From Methanobacterium sp. (lineage in GTDB: Archaea > Methanobacteriota > Methanobacteria > Methanobacteriales > Methanobacteriaceae), in NCBI GenBank assembly GCA_020854975.1, contig JAHKLQ010000022.1, positions 1 through 6,559 on the forward strand: a DNA stretch of 6,559 nt. Direction: 5' to 3'. This document shows, in pieces, positions 1-5,569 of this stretch; the stretch's first letter is position 1, and each line of letters begins with the position of its first letter. Both the position numbers and the translations under genes were made by a program. A model generated the notes under the pieces. The model saw only the letters and a program-made list of their open reading frames with translations. It had not been told where the DNA came from and ran no database searches.

Positions 1-13
1 AGAATGAATAGAG

Positions 14-874
14 GTGAACCCTATAAACACCAATGAATCCCTGAAAAATAAAGATTCTGAAGTTAATTGGAATGTTTTATGGAAAGAAGCCGTTGAAAAA
101 CTTCCAAAAAAAACCAGTTCAAAATCATGGGATGAAATAGCCCCCCAATTTGATGAGTGGATGAAAAAAGATGATTATCCCCAGGAACTGGTCAGTAAAA
201 TTAAAATAGAACACGAAGACACTGTACTGGATATCGGGTGTGGAAATGGTGTGATCACCCTTCCTCTGGCAGCTAAGGCCAGTTCAGTTACTGCCCTGGA
301 TATTTCCAGGAAAATGTTGGATATTTTACAGGAAAAAGCAGCAGCTCAAAATTTATCCAATATTAAAGTTATTAATAAAGGCATAGAAGATGTTGAAGCT
401 CGTGAAATTGGTTATCATGATGTTGTGGTGGCATCACGATCTCTAAATGGGATTGCAGATATACAACCGGAACTGGAGAAAATAAACAAAATAGCCCGTA
501 AATATGTTTATATTACACTCTGGGGAGTTGATAATCGTAAATTTGAAAGTGAAATGGCTGAACTTCTGGGAAGGGAAAGTTATCAGCATCCAGATTATAC
601 CATTGTTTTAAACCTTCTCCATGAAATGGGAATTCATGCCAATGTGGAACCCATGAAATCAAACACTCGTAATTTCTATGCTACTATTGAAGATGCTCTG
701 GATAGAATCAAATGGAGAATAGGAGATCTGAATGAAGAGGAAAAAGCCATTATAAAAGAGCATCTTGAAAAAAGTCTCACTAAAAATCCTGATGGCAGTC
801 TTTCTTTTTCCCGTAGTAACTCCAAGTGGGTTCTTATCTGGTGGGAAAAATCTAAGGTGAATAATGAAAATTAA
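14..874 (+). CDS. class I SAM-dependent methyltransferase
   Basis: This is a probable cytoplasmic S-adenosylmethionine-dependent methyltransferase of 286 aa; the substrate cannot be told from the sequence. The Rossmann-type SAM-binding core is clear: motif I is VLDIGCGNG at residues 71-79, followed by the acidic ribose-binding Asp96 in TALDIS, and a motif IV-like strand HDVVVAS at about 135-141. The first 50 residues, including NWNVLWKEA and WDEIAPQFDEW, form a helical lead-in typical of this methyltransferase group in methanogens. The C-terminal 100 residues, containing several aromatic and charged stretches, probably form the substrate lid. The GTG at 14 is the only reasonable start, because an in-frame TGA lies at 5-7 and the next in-frame Met is residue 50, just ahead of the SAM motif. 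Its ribosome site is odd: the GAGGTGA at 11-17 overlaps the start codon itself. A TAG at 9-11 may end an upstream gene outside the window, which would suggest translational coupling. Family certain, function unknown. Confidence 0.88.
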   Translation: MNPINTNESLKNKDSEVNWNVLWKEAVEKLPKKTSSKSWDEIAPQFDEWMKKDDYPQELVSKIKIEHEDTVLDIGCGNGVITLPLAAKASSVTALDISRKMLDILQEKAAAQNLSNIKVINKGIEDVEAREIGYHDVVVASRSLNGIADIQPELEKINKIARKYVYITLWGVDNRKFESEMAELLGRESYQHPDYTIVLNLLHEMGIHANVEPMKSNTRNFYATIEDALDRIKWRIGDLNEEEKAIIKEHLEKSLTKNPDGSLSFSRSNSKWVLIWWEKSKVNNEN

Positions 875-930
875 TCAAACTTAGATGTGATTTAGATGTG
901 AATATATAAAACAGGAATGCTTTCTTTAAA

Positions 931-961
931 ATCCTTATTATCCTTATTTTTTCTTATTTTC
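931..961 (+). terminator. T-rich archaeal-type terminator after the methyltransferase
   Basis: About 57-87 bases past the stop codon lies a pyrimidine-rich stretch made of a tandem ATCCTTATT (931-939, 940-948) running into a six-T run (947-952) and more T clusters to 960. Archaeal RNA polymerase terminates at such T-rich tracts without needing a GC hairpin, so this is the likely end of the upstream transcript. The assignment rests on composition and position only. Confidence 0.5.
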
Positions 962-1089
962 AAAAAATAAAAGTTACAAGTAAGATTATAAAAATTTGTA
1001 AATGATAAATTCAATCTTAAAAAATTAAATGATTGTTTAAAAAGAACTTTTTTAAAAATTTATTCTATTAACGATATGTCTCATTTATC

Positions 1090-1104
1090 AATTCAATTTG
1101 AATT
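1090..1104. repeat. 15-bp perfect palindrome (possible operator)
   Basis: AATTCAA (1090-1096) and TTGAATT (1098-1104) form a perfect inverted repeat around a single central T. About 24 bases downstream is a second, weaker symmetric element, CAAAT/ATTTG at 1128-1132 and 1137-1141, directly abutting the TATA-like box at 1143-1154. The placement beside a promoter-like box would suit a regulator-binding site, but AT-rich DNA yields such palindromes by chance and no gene start follows at the right distance. Confidence 0.25.
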
Positions 1105-1270
1105 TTTCTAACTCTGATCAAATAACTCAAATTTATATTTGTTTAATATATAAAGATGTTTACCTGCATTTTTATTGAAATTGAGATTATTTAATATGTA
1201 TAAATCAATTTTAAATGAATATAATTGATAATATAATTAGATACTTGTTTTAAACCGTTTTCATCTCTAC

Positions 1271-1285
1271 CAAAAACTTATATAT
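1271..1285 (+). promoter_or_regulatory. archaeal BRE/TATA promoter for the XdhC-like gene
   Basis: An A-rich BRE-like stretch (CAAAAAC, 1271-1277) is followed by the TATA box TTATATAT (1278-1285). With the usual archaeal spacing of about 25 bases, transcription would begin near 1305-1308, exactly at the left arm of the GC-rich hairpin at 1309-1333. That leaves a leader of about 235 bases before the XdhC-like start codon, which is long for a methanogen mRNA. Confidence 0.55.
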
Positions 1286-1308
1286 CAAATGTATCCAATT
1301 CTAACATG

Positions 1309-1333
1309 CCGGAAGTATGTTACCTTCTTCCGG
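1309..1333 (+). promoter_or_regulatory. GC-rich hairpin at the predicted transcript start (leader element or operator)
   Basis: CCGGAAG (1309-1315) and CTTCCGG (1327-1333) form a perfect 7-bp inverted repeat with an 11-base loop, conspicuous in otherwise very AT-rich DNA. A competing pairing is possible between TAACAT (1302-1307) and ATGTTA (1317-1322), which overlaps the loop, so two mutually exclusive folds can be drawn. Because it coincides with the predicted transcription start, it could act as a DNA operator, as a 5'-end stem that stabilises or regulates the leader RNA, or both. It does not match a riboswitch I know. Confidence 0.4.
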
Positions 1334-1542
1334 TTAGTTCATCAACCACAACCCAACCCGAACGAATGATTGTAAAAAACACATGGAGGATGAAGAGACC
1401 TGAAGAACAAATTACTGTAAATACATCCAAAAATTATCAAACTGCGAATGCAAACTGCATAAATAAAGATTTAAACACTAAAAAAACTTTAAAAAGCAAA
1501 AAAAAGTTTTAAAATGAGCAATAATGGAGTAAAAGGATTATT

Positions 1543-2544
1543 ATGAAGGATACCATATATGAGGTAATTGAAGGATATATTGATGAAGGGAAAACTGGTT
1601 CCATAGCCACCATTATATCACGGGATGGATCTTCTCCACGTGATGTGGGTGCTAAAATGTTTATTGGAGAAGACGGAAGGACCCATGACACTATTGGTGG
1701 AGGTGATCTTGAATACAAGGTTCAAAAACAAGCCATGGACGCTATGGGTTGTGATAAACCCCAGTTCATTAATATAAGGATGGATTCGGAAGAAGTGGCC
1801 TCAGATGGTATGATCTGTGGGGGGAAGGTGGAAGTTTTCCTGGAACCTACTCTGGAAAAACATCGTCGTCTCTATCAGCGTCTGGAACACCTGGAGAAAA
1901 ATGGTGAAAAAGGAGTCCTCATAACCAGTTTCAATGGCAGATTCCAAAAAACTCTCATAGAAAGAGATATGAGAATAACCGGTGATCATATAAACACTGG
2001 TAGTGATTATGCGCTTTTCCAGAACCACATCAGTAACATCCTCCCTCATGTAACCAGTGAAAAACTTATTGAAACCATCCATCCATCACCTCCACTCTAT
2101 ATTTTCGGTGCAGGTCATGTTTCACAGTTCATAGCACCTTTAGCTACTAACGTGGGTTTTCAGGTGACAGTCATTGATGACCGTGCAGAATTTGCCAACA
2201 GAGAACGATTTCCTGATGCCCATGATGTATGGGTAGAAGATTTTCAGGATGTTTTCGACCAGTTAAAATTCACAGGAGAAGAATATGTGGTAATCGTTAC
2301 CCGTGGGCATCAATATGACCAGGATGTGCTGGAAAAATCTCTCCAGAGAGAAACCAAATATCTGGGCATGATTGGAAGTAAAAGGAAAGTTCAAATGATC
2401 CTGAAACATATGGTAGAATGTGGTTATAATAAAAAAAAGGTCGATGAGGTGTATTCACCAATTGGATTATCCATCAAGGCAGAAACACCCCAAGAAATCG
2501 CTGTGAGCATTGTATCTGAGCTTATAAAGGTTAGAAGAAGTTGA
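1543..2544 (+). CDS. XdhC/CoxI-family protein (molybdenum hydroxylase maturation type)
   Basis: Full-length two-domain XdhC/CoxI-family protein of 333 aa. In studied relatives these cytoplasmic proteins bind molybdenum cofactor and help its sulfuration and insertion into xanthine-dehydrogenase-type enzymes. The N-terminal domain shows GSSPR at 29-33, the glycine-rich IGGGDLE at 51-57 and GMICGG at 89-94, whose Cys92 matches the conserved Cys of the family. The C-terminal Rossmann domain shows FGAGHVS at 188-194, an acidic VIDDR after the second strand (about 210-214), VTRGHQYD at 252-259, GMIGSKRK at 275-282 and the closing PIGLSIKAETPQEIAVSI block (about 306-323). The ATG at 1543 has an AAAAGGA site a few bases upstream, and GGAG sits slightly further out. 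No molybdenum hydroxylase subunit is adjacent, so its client is unknown. A related role in another molybdenum or selenium enzyme is possible. Confidence 0.9.
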   Translation: MKDTIYEVIEGYIDEGKTGSIATIISRDGSSPRDVGAKMFIGEDGRTHDTIGGGDLEYKVQKQAMDAMGCDKPQFINIRMDSEEVASDGMICGGKVEVFLEPTLEKHRRLYQRLEHLEKNGEKGVLITSFNGRFQKTLIERDMRITGDHINTGSDYALFQNHISNILPHVTSEKLIETIHPSPPLYIFGAGHVSQFIAPLATNVGFQVTVIDDRAEFANRERFPDAHDVWVEDFQDVFDQLKFTGEEYVVIVTRGHQYDQDVLEKSLQRETKYLGMIGSKRKVQMILKHMVECGYNKKKVDEVYSPIGLSIKAETPQEIAVSIVSELIKVRRS

Positions 2545-2656
2545 TAAAAAGACCAGTTAAACTAAATTACATACAATATTCACATGGAATAGGATATGGG
2601 TAGTTGGATAAGCTAATTTAAACCATATGATACATTAATCAGGCCCAAAGGATATC

Positions 2657-2662
2657 AGGAGG
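2657..2662 (+). promoter_or_regulatory. strong ribosome binding site deciding a TTG start
   Basis: A perfect AGGAGG lies six bases upstream of the TTG at 2669. It is the best Shine-Dalgarno match near this gene and is what justifies the non-ATG start, since the distinctive N-terminal motif begins only four residues later. Confidence 0.8.
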
Positions 2663-2668
2663 ATTTTC

Positions 2669-3088
2669 TTGAAAATAAGAAGCGATTTTGTGACAAACAG
2701 CAGTTCAGCAAGCTTTGTAATAACTATTAAAGAGGATATAGTCAATGATAACATAAAACATTACCAGGAAAGTGGTAAAAACGGCAGAGTGCAACTTTTG
2801 ACCTTCCTTAAAGAAGAACTGAAAAAAGGGGGTTACAAAACCCATATGGGCGCTGGTGAATATTATTTCACCATTAAAGAGTTTGCCCTGGGAAAATCCA
2901 TTGAACTGGATGAAAAGATTGATCCTGAGAAGATAGCCTTCACCGATTTCAGTAATCTTTCCGATGAGGAGATGTGGAAGCTCATTAACTGGATCATTAT
3001 CAAGGGCGGAAGCAGGGATCTTTTTGGGATTGGAGCAACCCAGACCAATGAACTGGACTGTGAATGCGAAGATGACCCTCGAGATTAG
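2669..3088 (+). CDS. unknown protein with SDFVTNSSSASF N-terminal motif; candidate radical SAM substrate
   Basis: Small, probably cytoplasmic protein of 139 aa with no domain I can assign. The N-terminus MKIRSDFVTNSSSASFVI (residues 1-18) closely resembles a serine-rich opening, roughly SxFVTNSSSSSF, that I recall at the start of many otherwise dissimilar hypothetical proteins of bacteria, phages and archaea. Here one Ser of the run is Ala. The middle is mixed helix and strand with many charges. The tail is acidic and ends with Cys131 and Cys133 in DCECEDD, the only cysteines in the protein. No signal peptide or membrane segment is visible. The start is TTG, chosen because of the AGGAGG six bases upstream and the position of the motif. 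The stop is 101 bases before a radical SAM/SPASM enzyme on the same strand, so this protein may be that enzyme's substrate or partner. That link is inference from position and size. Confidence 0.8.
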   Translation: MKIRSDFVTNSSSASFVITIKEDIVNDNIKHYQESGKNGRVQLLTFLKEELKKGGYKTHMGAGEYYFTIKEFALGKSIELDEKIDPEKIAFTDFSNLSDEEMWKLINWIIIKGGSRDLFGIGATQTNELDCECEDDPRD

Positions 3089-3189
3089 ACACGTCTTCCA
3101 CTTCGTATTTACACCTCAAAGCTTAAACCCAACTAATTCAGGATTTACAACCACGCTAAAAGTTAAACACCATATAACTCCCTTTACAC

Positions 3190-4260
3190 ATGATAAGAAA
3201 ACATTACAAAGGTTATAATTTCATTGGAATTCCCGAAACCGGTTTCACCCTGCGCTGGGGTGATGATTTTTCCAAAAATCCCTATATGGCTCCCTGGCCA
3301 GAACTGGCAGACATATCCATATCAAATTACTGCACCAATAATTGCAGTTACTGTTACCGGGACAGTGATCAAAAGGGCAAATTCATGCCCCTATCGGATT
3401 ACAAACAGGTGCTTAAGGAACTCACCCATGAAGAGTATGGGAGTATATTCCAGGTAGCCCTGGGGGGTGGAGAACCACTCCTCCACCCTGATTTTAATGA
3501 GATAATCAGAACAACCCGTGAAGATTATGGGATAATTCCCAATTACACCACGTGTGGAAAATTTTTCACCCCTGAAAATCTGGAAATCACTCGTAAATAC
3601 TGTGGTGCTGTGGCTATATCCTGGGATCCCTACAGAGATAATTTAACTCTGGATGAGATTTCCCAACTGGGAAAAGTTCTCAAAGAAGAAAAAATCAGAA
3701 CAAACATTCATTATGTGATTTCCCAGAGTACCCTTAAAGATGCCACCCACATGCTAAGTGGTGAATACGACCCTTATTTAGAATCATTCAATGCCGTGAT
3801 CTTTTTAACCTACAAACCCACTGGTCGGGCTCAAGCTGAGGACACCATCCAATCACCACATCTTTTACAAAACTTCCTGGGTGCTGTGAATGAACCTTTA
3901 ACTTCTCTGAAAATTGGGTTTGATGCATGTTTCGTTCCAGTTCTGCTTAAAACAACAAGTATGGATAATGACCTCATAGATAGCTGCGAATGTGGCTTTT
4001 TCTCAGTATACATAGATGAAAATATGAATGTATCCCCCTGCTCCTTCTGTAACAACAAGATATACAGTTACAACCTGAAAAAATCCAGTTTTAAAAATAT
4101 TTGGCAGGACACTTTCTCCAGTTACCGGAATTACGTGGCCCAAGAATGTAAATTGAATTGTTTTCAGTGCGAAAAAATTGATGACTGTCGAGGAAAATGT
4201 CCTTTCTTTGATGAACTATTTTTATGTGATCTTGTAAGCCAAGCTGATGAAATTAATTAA
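3190..4260 (+). CDS. radical SAM/SPASM domain protein, putative peptide- or protein-modifying enzyme
   Basis: Radical SAM enzyme of 356 aa with a C-terminal SPASM domain. The 4Fe-4S/SAM motif CxxxCxxC is Cys48, Cys52 and Cys55 (YCTNNCSYCYRD), and the SAM-binding GGGEP is at 92-96. The C-terminal part carries the cysteine pattern of SPASM auxiliary clusters: Cys268, Cys284, then Cys324-x2-Cys327-x5-Cys333-x3-Cys337 and Cys346, with extra cysteines at 247, 266, 287 and 320. SPASM enzymes typically make thioether, C-C or related crosslinks, or other oxidations, in ribosomal peptides or proteins, in the cytoplasm. No RRE-like N-terminal leader-binding domain is obvious; the first 40 residues are short. 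ATG 3190 is the first in-frame start after a TAA at 3175-3177. It has no Shine-Dalgarno sequence, so translation may be leaderless or coupled. Family certain; substrate unknown, with the preceding 139-aa protein the obvious candidate. Confidence 0.9.
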   Translation: MIRKHYKGYNFIGIPETGFTLRWGDDFSKNPYMAPWPELADISISNYCTNNCSYCYRDSDQKGKFMPLSDYKQVLKELTHEEYGSIFQVALGGGEPLLHPDFNEIIRTTREDYGIIPNYTTCGKFFTPENLEITRKYCGAVAISWDPYRDNLTLDEISQLGKVLKEEKIRTNIHYVISQSTLKDATHMLSGEYDPYLESFNAVIFLTYKPTGRAQAEDTIQSPHLLQNFLGAVNEPLTSLKIGFDACFVPVLLKTTSMDNDLIDSCECGFFSVYIDENMNVSPCSFCNNKIYSYNLKKSSFKNIWQDTFSSYRNYVAQECKLNCFQCEKIDDCRGKCPFFDELFLCDLVSQADEIN

Positions 4261-4269
4261 ATATTCCAA

Positions 4270-4290
4270 CTGTTTTACCTACTATTTTTA
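4270..4290 (+). terminator. T-rich terminator after the radical SAM gene
   Basis: Just past the radical SAM stop codon is a pyrimidine-rich tract with TTTT at about 4272-4276 and a five-T run at 4285-4289. It has no supporting hairpin. Its position right after the stop and the T-tract mode of archaeal termination make it a reasonable transcript end. It also separates the radical SAM unit from the FmdE-like gene, which has its own promoter. Confidence 0.4.
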
Positions 4291-4447
4291 CTTCAATTCC
4301 TAGTTTAATCCACCATAATCACGTTGATGCCCTTAAAAATCCAGTATAAATAACTTGAAACCATAAATACTTTTTTAAAGAACCACCTCTTAAATAACGA
4401 TGACCCCAATTATGGGTTTATTCAACATACATTTCCAAATCACAATA

Positions 4448-4455
4448 CTTATAAT
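4448..4455 (+). promoter_or_regulatory. TATA box upstream of the FmdE-family gene
   Basis: CTTATAAT sits about 52 bases before the start codon, predicting transcription from about 4476 and a short leader that contains the ribosome site GGGAGTGGT (4497-4504). A second AT-rich box around 4350-4357 (TATAAATA) is further away. Assigned from sequence and spacing only. Confidence 0.45.
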
Positions 4456-4507
4456 CCAACTGTAAGAAATGTATCACGTAACATCTCGTTAGTTAGGGAG
4501 TGGTAAA

Positions 4508-5074
4508 ATGGACGAAGTTATAGCAAAAATAGATGACCCGGAAATGTTATCTCAAATAGAAAAATTAATTCCTTTCCATGGTCATCCAAGCACAGGAGCC
4601 TTTATCGGCCTGCAAATACTAAATATAGCCCGACGAGTACTGGATATAAAAGATGATGAGCGGGTTTTTGTGATCTGCGAAACCCTCAATTGTGTTCCCG
4701 ACCCTTTCCAAATCATATGGGGATCCACTGTAGGAAACAAAGGTCTTAAAATCCTGGATTATGACAAAATAGCCGTAACTATAAACAAGATAGCCAAACC
4801 AGGGCAAACCCATGTTAAAGGTGTTAGAATATTTTTAGACCCTGAAAAAACCGTTGAATATCCTGCATTACATGCATGGTACATGAATGAACGGAAAGTA
4901 CCTCATGAAGAGGCTATTTCAGAGCTTATTAAAGCTGGTGACGATGTTTATACTTGGGACTTTGTGGATATATCAGTTCCAGTTAAGGCTAAAAAAGATG
5001 TGCGTTTATGTACTATCTGTGGTGAGTCGTTCATCAGTAATGATGGATCAGATATTTGTAAAGGTTGTTCTTAA
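4508..5074 (+). CDS. FmdE-family protein (formylmethanofuran dehydrogenase subunit E-like)
   Basis: Protein of 188 aa in the FmdE family, named after a gene in the molybdenum formylmethanofuran dehydrogenase operon of methanogens; the biochemical role of FmdE itself is poorly defined. The family core is visible as FHGHPSTGAFIGLQ at 23-36, CETLNCVPDPFQ at 57-68, and WGSTVGNKGLKILDYDKIAV at about 71-90, a metal-binding fold. The C-terminus is a small zinc ribbon: Cys168-x2-Cys171, twelve residues, then Cys184-x2-Cys187. In many family members the first motif reads HGHxCPG; here Ser and Thr replace Cys-Pro, so one potential ligand is absent. The ATG follows GGGAGTGGT by a few bases. It stands alone, with no formylmethanofuran dehydrogenase subunits in view, and is followed 54 bases later by a ribbon-helix-helix gene. 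A metal-sensing, storage or enzyme-maturation role is possible, but I cannot choose among these. Confidence 0.85.
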   Translation: MDEVIAKIDDPEMLSQIEKLIPFHGHPSTGAFIGLQILNIARRVLDIKDDERVFVICETLNCVPDPFQIIWGSTVGNKGLKILDYDKIAVTINKIAKPGQTHVKGVRIFLDPEKTVEYPALHAWYMNERKVPHEEAISELIKAGDDVYTWDFVDISVPVKAKKDVRLCTICGESFISNDGSDICKGCS

Positions 5075-5117
5075 AAAGGTGTGATTTTAAAGCCACACAT
5101 TCCTATACTGCTTTTTT

Positions 5118-5123
5118 AGGAGA
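5118..5123 (+). promoter_or_regulatory. ribosome binding site of the small RHH gene
   Basis: AGGAGA lies five bases upstream of the ATG at 5129. This well-placed site supports translation of the short 50-codon reading frame and fixes its start. Confidence 0.7.
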
Positions 5124-5128
5124 ATAAT

Positions 5129-5281
5129 ATGGACAAACAGATAACTATGAAAATACCTGATGAAATGTATCAGGATTTGATTGAAATTTCAATGAAAAAG
5201 GGCGAAATACCGCTTGGAGAACTTATTCGAAGAGCTTTAGACGATTACATTCGAAAAAATAAGTTAAAAGGAGTTTTGTAG
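5129..5281 (+). CDS. small ribbon-helix-helix (CopG/Arc-type) DNA-binding protein
   Basis: A 50-aa protein beginning MDKQITMKIPDEMYQDLIEI. It has the classic ribbon-helix-helix pattern: a short beta strand with alternating residues (QITMKI, 4-9) that would enter the DNA major groove, helix 1 (DEMYQDLIEISMKKG, 11-25), a turn (EIPLG, 26-30, in the place of the usual SxSE), and helix 2 (ELIRRALDDYIRKNK, 31-45). Such proteins bind DNA as dimers and commonly act as transcriptional repressors or antitoxins. It lies 54 bases after the FmdE-like gene on the same strand, probably in the same transcript, so control of that promoter or of nearby genes is a reasonable guess. No toxin-like gene is adjacent: what follows are two membrane peptides with a separate promoter. 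Fold confident, target unknown. Confidence 0.85.
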   Translation: MDKQITMKIPDEMYQDLIEISMKKGEIPLGELIRRALDDYIRKNKLKGVL

Positions 5282-5304
5282 GATTTAGTGTGCTATTCTG
5301 ATTC

Positions 5305-5332
5305 GTTTTAATCTGATTTTACCAAATTTTTT
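5305..5332 (+). terminator. T-rich terminator after the RHH gene
   Basis: A series of T clusters (GTTTTAATC, GATTTTACC) ends in a six-T run at 5327-5332, starting about 24 bases after the RHH stop codon. This probably ends the FmdE-like/RHH transcript before the promoter of the small membrane genes at 5345-5352. Confidence 0.45.
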
Positions 5333-5344
5333 GTGCAGAAACTA

Positions 5345-5352
5345 TTATATAC
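5345..5352 (+). promoter_or_regulatory. TATA box for the two small membrane protein genes
   Basis: TTATATAC at 5345-5352 predicts transcription from about 5373 and a leader of roughly 88 bases before the ATG at 5461. No hairpin or palindrome of note is seen in the leader. Assigned from box sequence and spacing. Confidence 0.4.
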
Positions 5353-5460
5353 TCCAAAACGATATGTAAAATTGCCCATTTCGTATATTGCAGTTGATGT
5401 AAAAATTCTATAACAACCAACTAAAAGAAACTTAAAACATTAAATTATTGAGGGGAGCCA

Positions 5461-5532
5461 ATGAATGGAAAACTTTTAATCGGATTGATACTAATTTTAA
5501 TGATAGCAGGAATTGTTTTAATAGCAATTTAA
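5461..5532 (+). CDS. 23-aa single-span membrane peptide
   Basis: A 23-codon reading frame, MNGKLLIGLILILMIAGIVLIAI, made of a short polar start with one Lys followed by one continuous hydrophobic segment (residues 5-23) that would span the membrane once with no C-terminal tail. Support comes from a strong purine-rich ribosome site, GAGGGGAG at 5450-5457, just upstream of the ATG, from a promoter box at suitable distance, and from co-directional placement 37 bases before another small membrane gene. Such peptides can be regulatory or structural parts of membrane complexes, but nothing shows which. Its shortness makes chance possible. The ribosome site and the all-hydrophobic composition argue that it is real. 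Confidence 0.6.
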   Translation: MNGKLLIGLILILMIAGIVLIAI

Positions 5533-5569
5533 CTGCTAATTATAATGATGTTAATTAAATGAGGACCGT

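Larger units (their letters stand above)
875..1270. other. long AT-rich intergenic region without a recognisable gene
   Basis: No convincing coding region exists on either strand between the methyltransferase stop and the promoter of the XdhC-like gene. It holds a 10-bp direct repeat TTAGATGTGA at 881-890 and 892-901, and TATA-like boxes at 901-911 and 1143-1154 with no gene placed to use them. It also holds a T-rich stretch that probably ends the methyltransferase transcript, an A/T hairpin at 1039-1053 (AAAAAG, loop AA, CTTTTT), and a 15-bp palindrome at 1090-1104. The composition is much more AT-rich than the flanking genes. A small untranscribed or non-coding RNA locus cannot be excluded, but nothing matches a known RNA family by eye. 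Confidence 0.6.

Noticed and set aside
1071..1080. The word AACGATATGT occurring here and again near 5359, considered as a ModE-like molybdate operator half-site.
   Set aside because: Neither copy has the symmetric partner at proper spacing, and two copies of a 10-base AT-rich word in this window is not striking.
1306..1512. 68-codon reading frame starting at the hairpin, which a leaderless transcript could translate.
   Set aside because: It overlaps the inverted repeat and has a low-complexity Lys/Asn/Thr-rich tail typical of AT-rich non-coding DNA. It has no ribosome site and no recognisable domain. I treat it as leader DNA, though a leaderless start is not strictly excluded.
2964..3218. 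84-codon frame overlapping the end of the SDFVTNSSSASF gene and the start of the radical SAM gene.
   Set aside because: It lies out of frame within two well-supported genes, and its protein sequence has no family features. I considered a frameshifted extension of the 139-aa protein, but the in-frame end there is natural.
5075..5117. GTGTG/CACAC hairpin followed by six Ts between the FmdE-like and RHH genes, as a terminator.
   Set aside because: The stem is only five pairs with a long loop and the T-run is immediately followed by the RHH ribosome site. At most it could cause partial termination, so I did not list it.
5129..5532. Toxin-antitoxin module made of the RHH protein and the small membrane peptides.
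   Set aside because: The membrane genes are about 180 bases away, behind a T-rich terminator and with their own promoter box. The usual tight overlap and order of toxin-antitoxin pairs are missing.
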